Shown here piece after piece: positions 7,946 through 15,786 of a stretch of 64,000 bases of DNA. Numbering within the stretch: the first letter of the stretch is position 1; each line of letters begins with the position of its first letter. A program made the position numbers and the translations under genes. The DNA comes from JAYZDK01 sp964604165 (GTDB lineage Bacteria; Myxococcota_A; UBA796; CAJQPC01): assembly GCA_964604165.1 (NCBI GenBank), contig CAZRYF010000006.1:62001-126000 (forward strand), written 5' to 3'. A model generated the notes under the pieces. The model ran no database searches, had not been told where the DNA came from, and saw nothing but the letters and a program-made list of their open reading frames with translations.

Positions 7946-8663
7946 GTCTCGCGTCATCGACGATCCCCTGCTCTCCGTCGTCATCCCCGTCTACAACGAG
8001 GAGAATTTTGTCGAGGCCCTCGTGCGCCGAGTGGCTGAACAGCCTTGGCGCATGGAGATTCTCGCCATCGATGATGGCAGCACAGACGATACCCCATCTC
8101 GCCTTCAGGCCCTTGCGGAGGAGTTCGACAACCTGAAGCTTTTTCGCCACGAGAAGAACGCTGGCAAGGGCGCTGCCTTGCGCACAGGATTCGCCCAGGT
8201 CCAGGGAGACGTGGTCATCGTGCAGGACGCCGACCTGGAGTACGATCCGCGGGAGTACGGTGTGCTCTTGGGGCCGATTCTGGATGGACGCGCGGACGTG
8301 GTCTACGGAAGCCGATTTTTGGGCGGCCCCCACCGGGTGCACAACTTCCACCACTACGTGGCGAACCGGGGCCTCACCACTTTGTCCAATGTGCTCACGA
8401 ACCTGAACCTCACGGACATGGAGACCTGCTACAAGGTCTGCCGTCGGGAGGTGCTCGAGCAGCTGGACCTGCGCTCCAACGGGTTTGGATTCGATCCGGA
8501 ATTTACGGCCCAGGTGGCTGCGCTGGGGTGCCGGGTCTACGAGGTGCCCATCTCGTATTCAGGGCGCGATTACTCGGAGGGAAAGAAGATCGGCTGGAAG
8601 GACGCCGTGGTCTCTCTCGGGGTCATCTTCACGGCGAAGATGCGCCGGGGGAGGCGGAGCTGA
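7944..8663 (+). CDS. Dolichyl/polyprenyl-phosphate mannose synthase-like GT2
   Basis: A 239-residue GT-A glycosyltransferase of family 2. LSVVIPVYNEE (10-20) and IDDGSTDDT (42-50) form the nucleotide-sugar site, and QDADLEYDP (93-101) is the metal-binding DAD motif. No C-terminal membrane spans follow, as in DPM1 or bacterial Ppm1-type enzymes that make polyprenyl-phosphate-hexose from GDP- or UDP-sugar. Such products feed GT-C transferases, which fits its position back-to-back with the STT3-like gene. The ATG (7944) is the only Met before the first strand; it overlaps the divergent ATG. The 3' end TGATG couples it to the aminotransferase gene. The sugar is not predictable. Confidence 0.88.
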   Translation: MSRVIDDPLLSVVIPVYNEENFVEALVRRVAEQPWRMEILAIDDGSTDDTPSRLQALAEEFDNLKLFRHEKNAGKGAALRTGFAQVQGDVVIVQDADLEYDPREYGVLLGPILDGRADVVYGSRFLGGPHRVHNFHHYVANRGLTTLSNVLTNLNLTDMETCYKVCRREVLEQLDLRSNGFGFDPEFTAQVAALGCRVYEVPISYSGRDYSEGKKIGWKDAVVSLGVIFTAKMRRGRRS

Positions 8664-9838
8664 TGTTGTTTGGGGTGGGCTTGCGAGACCAATTCTTGTT
8701 GGAAAAGGACCTGGTGTTCCTGAACCACGGGTCCTTTGGGGCTTGTCCATTGCCTGTCCTGGAGGCCCAGCAGGCCTGGCGGCGGCGGTTTGAGGCGTCC
8801 CCCATCGAGTTCGTGTTGGGAGAGCTGGGGGACCTGATCCGGGAGACAGCGAGTCGGCTTGGGGGCCGCGTGGGTGCTCGGGGTGAGGATCTGGTCTTTG
8901 TGGAGAACGCCACCACGGGGGTCAACACGGCGCTTCGGGCTGCGGACCTTGAGCCTGGGGACGAGGTGGTGCTCCTGGACCATGCCTACCCGGCCGTGAA
9001 AAATGCAGCGGCCCACTTGTGTGAGGAGATGAGCGCCCGCCTGGTGGTGGCAGCGCTTCCGTTTCCCTGTGAGCCCGACTTGGTGTTGCAGGTCTTGGAG
9101 GGAGCCCTCTCCGAGCGCACCCGCCTGGTGGTGTTGGACCACATCACCTCAGCGAGCGGACTGGTGTTGCCGCTGGAGACCCTGGTGGCCAGGTGCCATG
9201 CCTTGGACATTCCCGTCTGTGTGGATGGGGCCCATGCGCCCGGTATGCTTCCTTTGGATCTCACCTCCCTCGGGGTGGACTGGTACACGGGGAATTGCCA
9301 CAAGTGGATGTGGGCCCCCAAGGGGTGCGCCTTCCTTTGGACCCATCCGCGGCGGCAGGCCCAGACTCGCCCTTTGGTGATCTCCCTGGGCTACGGCCAG
9401 GGGTACACCGCTGAATTCGATTGGGTTGGCACCCGGGATGTGAGCGCGTGGCTGTCGTTGGCCACAGCCCTGGACTTCATGGACTCTCTTGGGGCTTCTG
9501 CGGTGCGAGCCCACAACCACGATCTTGTGATGTGGGGGGCGCAGCACCTCGCGGCGGTTTGGGGGGTGGATCTGCCCGTCCCCGAATCTATGCTCGGCTC
9601 TCTTGCCGCGTTGCCAGTGCCCGAGGTTTGGCAGACCGAACCAACGGTGGAGGCGGGTCTTTCCGTGCGTGGCCAGCTCTACAAGGAGCGCCGAATCGAG
9701 GTGCCGGTCCACCCGATCGGGTCCCAGATGTGGGTGCGGATTTCCGCTCAGGTCTACAACACCCGGGAAGACTACGAAGCGCTGGGAGATGCGCTCGGGT
9801 CGGGACCAAAAGCAATGGCGCCGCCCGGCAAGAAGTAG
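8663..9838 (+). CDS. PLP-dependent class V aminotransferase (isopenicillin N epimerase-like)
   Basis: A 391-residue fold-type I PLP enzyme. FLNHGSFGACP near residue 20 is the N-terminal signature of the isopenicillin-N-epimerase/cysteine-desulfurase branch. VDGAHAPG holds the Asp that pairs with the PLP ring nitrogen, and K214 in GNCHKWMWAPKG is the Schiff-base lysine. WVGTRDVSAWLS is the later phosphate-binding region typical of this group. No catalytic Cys of a desulfurase is visible, so an epimerase, lyase or aminotransferase role is more likely. The start overlaps the GT2 stop by one base (TGATG), so they are coupled. The 3' end overlaps the convergent DUF4863 gene by 67 bases. Substrate unknown. 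Confidence 0.88.
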   Translation: MLFGVGLRDQFLLEKDLVFLNHGSFGACPLPVLEAQQAWRRRFEASPIEFVLGELGDLIRETASRLGGRVGARGEDLVFVENATTGVNTALRAADLEPGDEVVLLDHAYPAVKNAAAHLCEEMSARLVVAALPFPCEPDLVLQVLEGALSERTRLVVLDHITSASGLVLPLETLVARCHALDIPVCVDGAHAPGMLPLDLTSLGVDWYTGNCHKWMWAPKGCAFLWTHPRRQAQTRPLVISLGYGQGYTAEFDWVGTRDVSAWLSLATALDFMDSLGASAVRAHNHDLVMWGAQHLAAVWGVDLPVPESMLGSLAALPVPEVWQTEPTVEAGLSVRGQLYKERRIEVPVHPIGSQMWVRISAQVYNTREDYEALGDALGSGPKAMAPPGKK

Positions 9839-10260
9839 AGAATCACCATCTCCCCGCCCTGCACCGTAGGCACATGCCAGGTGCCGGGGGCCTTGACCAC
9901 CCACCCGGGAGGCTCTCCGTCGAATGTTGGTTGACCCTCCGTTGCAAAGCACAGGTTGATCTCACCTTTGGGGTGGGCGTGACCGGGTCCGGGGCCGCTC
10001 ATGTGCACGGCATCCACAGAAAAGCTGTGGGTGTCTTCGGAAGCCTTGCATACGCGACCGTAGCGCATGCCATCCTCTCCGCGGGGCGTCAGTGTGCCTG
10101 CGGAGAGCCCCGTCTTCAGAAGGCCAAAGAGCGACTGCATGGACTCACCGGAGCTCGGCAGGGCCCGGTTGAGCGCTGTGGCCGTTGTGGGGTCGGAGGG
10201 GTCCAGTCTGGACAGGTGTTGAAGCAGGGGGGCCAGCGCGTGGCGCAGCTCGTTGGACAT
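9772..10260 (-). CDS. DUF4863 cupin, 4-hydroxylaminobenzoate lyase-like
   Basis: A 162-residue protein. The second half is a cupin-like barrel with GHAHPKGEINLCF (H94, H96, E100) and PGTWHVPTVQGGEMVILYFLPGGAI (H129), matching the pattern I know from DUF4863/PnbB proteins annotated as p-hydroxylaminobenzoate lyase. The His, His, Glu and His are likely metal ligands. The N-terminal 60 residues are helical. Substrate and pathway here are unknown, since no nitroaromatic genes lie nearby. It is transcribed away from the T2SS operon; the shared 170-base intergenic region holds a nested dyad. The last 67 bases lie antisense to the aminotransferase 3' end. Confidence 0.72.
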   Translation of the reverse strand: MSNELRHALAPLLQHLSRLDPSDPTTATALNRALPSSGESMQSLFGLLKTGLSAGTLTPRGEDGMRYGRVCKASEDTHSFSVDAVHMSGPGPGHAHPKGEINLCFATEGQPTFDGEPPGWVVKAPGTWHVPTVQGGEMVILYFLPGGAIAFGPDPSASPSAS

Positions 10261-10300
10261 GGCATCACCTCTCGGCCCTTATGCCCCCCTTCTGCCTCAT

Positions 10301-10354
10301 TGACAAGTTGTCACCTCGTGCAAGCCCTTGAGGGCTCCCGAGTGACAACTTGTC
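10301..10354. promoter_or_regulatory. Nested inverted repeat, putative operator pair
   Basis: Two near-identical palindromes, TGACAAGTTGTCA (10301-10313) and TGACAACTTGTC (10343-10354), lie in opposite orientation. With their flanks they form one long interrupted dyad (10302-10318 with 10339-10354, one bulge). An inner hairpin, AGCCCT (10323-10328) with AGGGCT (10331-10336), sits in the centre. The region separates the DUF4863 gene (minus) from gspC (plus), so a dimeric repressor or activator could control both. The regulator is not identifiable. Confidence 0.55.
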
Positions 10355-10395
10355 TCTCATCTGCCCTCCTGGACCCTCATTGTTGCTCATTCTGG

Positions 10396-10413
10396 CCGGC
10401 ATGGGCCTTGCAT
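10396..10413 (+). promoter_or_regulatory. Possible sigma54 (-24/-12) element before gspC
   Basis: The sequence CCGGCATGGGCCTTGCAT has GG (10398-10399) and GC (10410-10411) separated by exactly 10 bases and matches the TTGGCACG-N4-TTGCA consensus at most positions. The palindromes about 70-120 bases upstream are where an enhancer-binding protein would sit. Against this, the predicted start (near 10423) would lie downstream of the gspC ribosome binding site AAGGGG (10417-10422), leaving an 8-base leader. The match may therefore be fortuitous. Confidence 0.3.
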
Positions 10414-10430
10414 TGTAAGGGGTGATTCCC

Positions 10431-11360
10431 ATGCGTATCTCGGTGAACCAACTTCTCGTTCCCTTCCGCTCCCGCCGCGTGCAGGCGGGTCTGGGCGTGG
10501 TGACTCTGGTGTCTGCCTTGTCTGGAATTGCCCTCGGGACTGGGGTGGGCAAGCTCCTGGCGCTGCCGGAAGACGTGGTGGTGGAGGAAATCGATTCCAA
10601 GAACGAAGAGAAGGACGCGGAACCTGCAGGCCCCCGCCGGAACTCGGCTGCCCAAGCCCGCTCCAAGGAGTTCTACAACCGACCCATCCTGGAACGAAAT
10701 CTCTTCGACCCGGATGCGGTGGCCGTCGTGGCAAGTGTCGACACGGAAGACGGTCGACCCACGGATCTGGACGTGGTGCTGCTGGCGACGGTGGTGGCCT
10801 CTCCGGCAGACTCAAGCTCGGCGCTCATTGTGGAGGGCAAACGGGGGGCCCGGGCCCGGGGCTATGGCATTGGGTACTCGCTGCTGGGCGAGGGAGTCAT
10901 TCACAGCATTGAGAAGAAGCGGGTCGTGATCCTCCGGAACAGTGGAGAGATCGAGTACCTGGATATGTCCGAGGACAAGGCCAAGCCCAAGGGGAGATCT
11001 GCCAAGGGGGGCGGGGATGGAGAGGTCCAGCGGGATGGAGACAACTTCACCGTGGAGCGCTCACTTCTGGATGAAGCCATGGAGAACATGGACAAGCTCG
11101 CCACACAGGTGCGGGTGGTGCCACACAAAGGGGCGGGGGGAGAGGTCGATGGCTACCGGTTGTCCGCCATCCGTCGAGGCACGCTGTTTGACAAGTTGGG
11201 AATCAAGAACGGGGACATCGTCCACAACGTGAACGGCCAGTCGCTCATGAGCACCTCGGATGCCATGAACGCCTACCAGGGCCTCCAGAACGAGTCGTCC
11301 TTCACCTTTGAAATCACGCGTCGAAACAAGAAGAAGACGCTGAGCTACCAGGTTCGCTAG
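10431..11360 (+). CDS. gspC: Type II secretion protein GspC with PDZ domain
   Basis: A 309-residue bitopic inner-membrane protein. A short cytoplasmic tail is followed by one membrane segment (about 15-35), a charged linker, a homology region (about 75-165, containing NRPILERNLFDPD) that contacts the GspD N0 domain, and a C-terminal PDZ domain (about 215-305; GTLFDKLGIKNGDIVHNVNG is typical). The ATG at 10431 is chosen because AAGGGG lies 8 bases upstream; a GTG at 10422 is the alternative. It is the first gene of an uninterrupted gspC-N operon and links the secretin to the inner-membrane platform. The gspD start follows 10 bases after the stop. Confidence 0.93.
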   Translation: MRISVNQLLVPFRSRRVQAGLGVVTLVSALSGIALGTGVGKLLALPEDVVVEEIDSKNEEKDAEPAGPRRNSAAQARSKEFYNRPILERNLFDPDAVAVVASVDTEDGRPTDLDVVLLATVVASPADSSSALIVEGKRGARARGYGIGYSLLGEGVIHSIEKKRVVILRNSGEIEYLDMSEDKAKPKGRSAKGGGDGEVQRDGDNFTVERSLLDEAMENMDKLATQVRVVPHKGAGGEVDGYRLSAIRRGTLFDKLGIKNGDIVHNVNGQSLMSTSDAMNAYQGLQNESSFTFEITRRNKKKTLSYQVR

Positions 11361-11370
11361 GGGAAATGCT

Positions 11371-14076
11371 GTGATCAAAATCCAAAAATGGCTGCTGAAG
11401 ACATCGGTGGTTCTTGCTGCACTGGTGGTGTTCCAACCCCCGTTGGCAGCCCAGGAAGACGACGACAGGCCGATGATTGGCGGACCTGCAGGCAAGCTGC
11501 CGCTGATGCCTGGACTTGGGCCGGGGGGAGCTCTTCCTCGGCCGTCCCTGAAACCCACGGCCTCTCGATCTGGAGAGGATGAGGGCGGCCCGGGAGCTGG
11601 GAATGGCGCCAAGCCCTCTGCCGGCCGTGAAGACAAGCCTTCTGGACCCGCGCCCCAATCTTCCAGCAGCCCCTCTTCCAGCAGTTCCTCCTCTTCATCT
11701 CCCAGCGCCCCCCCCCGTCCTGCGAACCAGAGCCGCCCCCCCAAGCTGGCCCCCAACTCCAAGGTGACTCTGGACTTTGTCAACACCCCCTTGCAGGACC
11801 TGGTGAAGTTCATGGCCGAGATCACCGGTCGAAACTTCATTCTTACGGACGATCTCAAGGGGGAGATCACCATCATCTCCCACCAGATGGTCTCTCCGGC
11901 GGAAGCCTACGAGGCATTCCTTTCGGCGTTGGCGGTCAAGGGCTACACAACGGTCACCGTGGGAAAGATCACCAAGGTGATCAAGGACCGGGAAGCCACC
12001 TCACATCCGCTGCGGGTGTACGAGGGGGACACGATCCCCTACATCGACAACTTTGTCACCCAGATCTTCCAGTTTGAGAACACGACGGTCAGTGACATCT
12101 CAAGCGTGGTGAAGCAGCTCTCGGGATCGGCCGCCAACATCATCGCCTACCAGCCCACCAACACGCTGATCGTGACCGACTCGGCCGTGAACATTCGCCG
12201 CATGTGGAAGGTGGTGAGTCAGCTGGATGTGGCAGCGCCCAAGTCGACCCTGCAGGTGGTGCCAGTGCACTACGCAATGGCGGCAGAAATCGCTCGTCTG
12301 ATCACCGAATTGTACGGCGTGGAAGGGGAGAACAAGAAGAGCAGTTCGAGCTCCCGGAAGTCGAGTTCGGCCAAGGATCGAAAGCGCCGGCGCCGGGGAG
12401 GGGACAAGGACTCGGGAGGTTCCGCCACCACCACTTCGGTGGGAGAGGGGCGCTATATTTCCAAGATTCTTGCGGATGAGCGCACGAACTCCCTGATCAT
12501 TCAGGCCAATGAGACCGCCATGGCGGACATTCTCTCCCTGATCGGGGAGCTGGATGTGGATGTGGACCCCTCTTCTCGCTCGCAGATCCACGTGGTCTAC
12601 CTGGAGCACGCCAAGGCCCAGGACGTGGCTCAGGTGCTCACAAACCTCGCCCAGGAGTCCCAGAGCAATCGGAACAGTCGAAACAACAACCGGCGGCAGC
12701 CTTCCAGCCGAAACCAGAACAGTCGAAACAACCGGGGCCGGCCGGAACGAGACCAGGGACCGGCTGCGGACAAGACCAGTCCCACGGCGGTCTTTGAGGA
12801 TGGCGTCAAGGTGACCGCCGATGAGAACACCAACTCCCTGGTCATCGTGGCCAGCCCGGAGAGCTTCTCGATTCTGCGCCAGGTCATCAACCAGCTGGAC
12901 ATTCGCCGCAAGCAGGTCTTCGTGGAGGCGGTGATTATGGAGATCGCCTCGGACGATGACCTGAACCTGGGGCTTGGGATGCACATGGGGCTCCCCGGCG
13001 ACTCGGGAACGGCTTTTAGCTTTGGCTCCGCCCAGTTGAACGGAAACAGTGTGGGGCTGGACTTGCAGAGCGTGCTGTCCGGCATGGCGATGGGGGTCTT
13101 TGGGGACTCCATTGACGTCACATTGAGCGATGGCACCAGCTTGCCCATTCCCGCCTTTGGCGTGGCGCTGAATGCGCTCCAGGCGAACTCCATGGTGAAC
13201 ATTCTCTCCACCCCGAACATCCTCACCATGGACAACGAGGAGGCCAAGATTGTGGTGGGGCGGAACATTCCCTTCCCCATTTCATCGGGCATGGACTCCA
13301 ACGGGAACCAGCTCATCTCCTACCAGCGCGAGGATGTGGCCATCACCTTGAAGGTCACGCCCCAGATCAACGAGTCGGACTTTGTCACTTTGGAGATCTT
13401 CCAGGAGGTCTCGGAGATCGAGGAGGACTCCAGCGGACTCGACGTCAACTCGGCCGGCTTCATTACCTCGAAGCGTTCCGCAGAGACCACGGTGTTGGTC
13501 AAGGACAACCAGACGGTCGTGATCGGGGGCCTCATGGGCCAAACGGAGACCGAGGTGGAGACCAAGATTCCGCTTCTCGGGGATCTTCCCCTTGTGGGGG
13601 CCCTCTTCCGGGGCCGCCGCAAGAGTGCTCGCAAGACGAATCTGCTCATCGTGATGACACCCCATGTCATCGACGAGCCTGAAGACCTGGAAGAGGTCTA
13701 CCGGATCAAGGTGGCCCAGCGGGAGGAGTTCTTGCGACGGTTCTATGGAAAGACCACTCAGGAGCAGGCCGTGGAGCTCAACGGTCTCTTGCGCTACAGC
13801 ATGAACCTGGTCAACGAGCCCAGTGTCTACCGGACACGCATTCAGGAGCCCGCGCCGGAGGCTGCTCCCGAAGGGGAGTCGACGGGTGAGGAGGGCCCCT
13901 CGGGGGACTCCGCGGCACCTGTGTCTCCGGAGGACTCCGACAGCGCGGCGTACCAGGAGGAGACTCTCCCGCGGGAAAACGCGACAGCAGCCCTGACGGA
14001 CGAAGACATTCGCATGCTTCTGGGGGGCGGGCTGGAGTCCGCCTATCTCCAGGGCGAGAAGGAGGCCGGACGGTGA
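11371..14076 (+). CDS. gspD: Type II secretion secretin GspD
   Basis: A 901-residue outer-membrane secretin, longer than the usual 650-700. A signal peptide (1-27, ending PLAAQ) is followed by a Pro/Ser-rich linker (28-130) with a run of serines, the N0 domain (about 131-210), N1-N3 domains, the secretin barrel (about 500-760, containing VNILSTPNILTMDNEEAKI and VVIGGLM) and a C-terminal S-domain-like tail ending in a Ser/Glu-rich segment. Two low-complexity inserts (about 325-350, Lys/Arg/Ser; about 430-470, Asn/Arg/Ser) lie in loops between N domains. GTG start at 11371. The stop overlaps the gspE start by 4 bases. It forms the outer-membrane pore for folded exoproteins. Confidence 0.95.
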   Translation: MIKIQKWLLKTSVVLAALVVFQPPLAAQEDDDRPMIGGPAGKLPLMPGLGPGGALPRPSLKPTASRSGEDEGGPGAGNGAKPSAGREDKPSGPAPQSSSSPSSSSSSSSSPSAPPRPANQSRPPKLAPNSKVTLDFVNTPLQDLVKFMAEITGRNFILTDDLKGEITIISHQMVSPAEAYEAFLSALAVKGYTTVTVGKITKVIKDREATSHPLRVYEGDTIPYIDNFVTQIFQFENTTVSDISSVVKQLSGSAANIIAYQPTNTLIVTDSAVNIRRMWKVVSQLDVAAPKSTLQVVPVHYAMAAEIARLITELYGVEGENKKSSSSSRKSSSAKDRKRRRRGGDKDSGGSATTTSVGEGRYISKILADERTNSLIIQANETAMADILSLIGELDVDVDPSSRSQIHVVYLEHAKAQDVAQVLTNLAQESQSNRNSRNNNRRQPSSRNQNSRNNRGRPERDQGPAADKTSPTAVFEDGVKVTADENTNSLVIVASPESFSILRQVINQLDIRRKQVFVEAVIMEIASDDDLNLGLGMHMGLPGDSGTAFSFGSAQLNGNSVGLDLQSVLSGMAMGVFGDSIDVTLSDGTSLPIPAFGVALNALQANSMVNILSTPNILTMDNEEAKIVVGRNIPFPISSGMDSNGNQLISYQREDVAITLKVTPQINESDFVTLEIFQEVSEIEEDSSGLDVNSAGFITSKRSAETTVLVKDNQTVVIGGLMGQTETEVETKIPLLGDLPLVGALFRGRRKSARKTNLLIVMTPHVIDEPEDLEEVYRIKVAQREEFLRRFYGKTTQEQAVELNGLLRYSMNLVNEPSVYRTRIQEPAPEAAPEGESTGEEGPSGDSAAPVSPEDSDSAAYQEETLPRENATAALTDEDIRMLLGGGLESAYLQGEKEAGR

Positions 14077-15782
14077 GCGCTGGCTTCTTTGCCCTGGAGC
14101 AGAGCCTTCTGCAGGAAGGGGTGCAGGCCTCCGACCTGGAGGATGCTCGGCAACATGCGGATCGCACGGGCTTGAGTCTGCTGGAGGTCATCCAGCGCAC
14201 AGACTCCGTGGACCCGGCGCTGCTGCACAAAGTGCTGGCAGGCCTGACGGGGCTGGAAGTGCTGGAGGACGTGGATCTGGAGCAGGTCGATGTGGAGCTG
14301 GTGCGCCAGCTTCCCCTTGGGTTGGCCCGGGAGCAGGGAGTGCTTCCCTTGTGGGAGAAGAACGGCCGGGTGCTCGTGGCCATGGGCAGCCCCGAGGCGC
14401 TGAGCGCCACGGATGATCTGCGGGTGCTCTTTTCATTGCCGGTCTCACCCGTTCTGGTGCGCCACGACACCCTCCGGGACATCATCAACAAGGCTTTTGA
14501 CAAGGCGTCTCGCACCGCCAGCGCGGTGATGGAAGAAATCCAGGAGGAGGAAGAGGACGACCTGACAGGCGGCTTGGATCTCGAAGCCGACATCCTGGAC
14601 GATCCAAACCAGGCCCCGATCATTCGGTTCGTAAACACGTTGCTGACCCAGGCCATCAAGGACAGGGCCTCGGACATCCACATCGAGCCCTTCGAAAAGG
14701 AGCTGGTGGTTCGGTTCCGCATTGATGGGGTCCTCTACGAAGTGGTCAAGCCTCCTCCGCGGCTTCAGGCCTCCATCGTGTCCCGCGTGAAGATCATGGC
14801 GGGCCTGAACATCGCCGAGAAACGTGTTCCCCAGGACGGGCGAATTCGCATTCGAATGGCGGGCCGGGAGATCGACCTGCGGGTGTCCACACTGCCGGTG
14901 CGGCACGGGGAGCGCGTGGTCATGCGTATCCTGGAAAAGGGAGCGGTCTTCAGTCTGGATTCCACGGGCATGGAGCCTGCCGAATTGGAGGACTTCCGAA
15001 AGCACATTCGGCGGCCCCACGGAATCCTTCTGGTGACCGGACCTACGGGGTCCGGAAAGACCACCACGCTCTACTCGGCCCTCTCGGAGATCAACAAGCC
15101 CGACTTGAACATCCTCACCATCGAGGATCCCATCGAGTACGAGCTCAAGGGCATCGGCCAGACCCAGGTCAACCCCAAGATCAAGCTCACCTTTGCCTCC
15201 GCCCTGCGGGCACACCTGCGTCAGGACCCAGACATCATCATGGTGGGAGAGATTCGAGACAAGGAGACCGCGGACAACGCGGTCCAGGCGGCCCTGACCG
15301 GTCACCTCGTCTTTTCCACTCTGCACACCAACGATGCTGCAGGTGCTTTCTCCCGACTTGTGGACATGGGGGTGGAGCCGTTCCTGGTGGCCTCTTCCCT
15401 GGTGGCGGTGCTTGCCCAGAGGTTGGTGCGACAGCTCTGTAGCGAGTGCAAGGAGGCCTACGAGCCATCCGCGGTGCAGCTCAAGGATGTGGGACTGACC
15501 AAGAAGGACCTCAAGGGGAAGGTCTACCGGCCCAAGGGGTGCCCCGAATGCCTGGACACGGGCTACCGGGGGCGATCGGGCATCTACGAGCTGCTTCATG
15601 TGACCGACGACGTGAAACACCTGGTGATGCAATCCGCCGATGCAGGCTCCATCAAGAAGGCGGCTCTCGCAAATGGCCTGGTGACCCTGCGCCGGGATGG
15701 CCTCCGCAAGGTTTTGGACGGGGTCACCTCCTTTGACGAAGTGGTGCGCGTCACCCAGGAAGAGGTCGCCGACAAGGGCTGA
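14073..15782 (+). CDS. gspE: Type II secretion ATPase GspE
   Basis: A 569-residue cytoplasmic ATPase. The N-terminal MshEN-like N1 domain (1-150) binds GspL. The RecA-like domain has Walker A GPTGSGKTTTLYS near residue 325, an Asp box (EDPIEYE), Walker B (DIIMVGEIRD) and a His box (TGHLVFSTLHTND). Two CxxC pairs (LCSEC and GCPEC, about residues 450-495) make the zinc finger typical of GspE. An acidic insert (EEIQEEEEDD, about residue 152) links N1 and N2. GTG start (14073) overlaps the gspD stop. All catalytic motifs are intact, so it should power pseudopilus assembly. Confidence 0.96.
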   Translation: MSAGFFALEQSLLQEGVQASDLEDARQHADRTGLSLLEVIQRTDSVDPALLHKVLAGLTGLEVLEDVDLEQVDVELVRQLPLGLAREQGVLPLWEKNGRVLVAMGSPEALSATDDLRVLFSLPVSPVLVRHDTLRDIINKAFDKASRTASAVMEEIQEEEEDDLTGGLDLEADILDDPNQAPIIRFVNTLLTQAIKDRASDIHIEPFEKELVVRFRIDGVLYEVVKPPPRLQASIVSRVKIMAGLNIAEKRVPQDGRIRIRMAGREIDLRVSTLPVRHGERVVMRILEKGAVFSLDSTGMEPAELEDFRKHIRRPHGILLVTGPTGSGKTTTLYSALSEINKPDLNILTIEDPIEYELKGIGQTQVNPKIKLTFASALRAHLRQDPDIIMVGEIRDKETADNAVQAALTGHLVFSTLHTNDAAGAFSRLVDMGVEPFLVASSLVAVLAQRLVRQLCSECKEAYEPSAVQLKDVGLTKKDLKGKVYRPKGCPECLDTGYRGRSGIYELLHVTDDVKHLVMQSADAGSIKKAALANGLVTLRRDGLRKVLDGVTSFDEVVRVTQEEVADKG

Positions 15783-15786
15783 ATTC

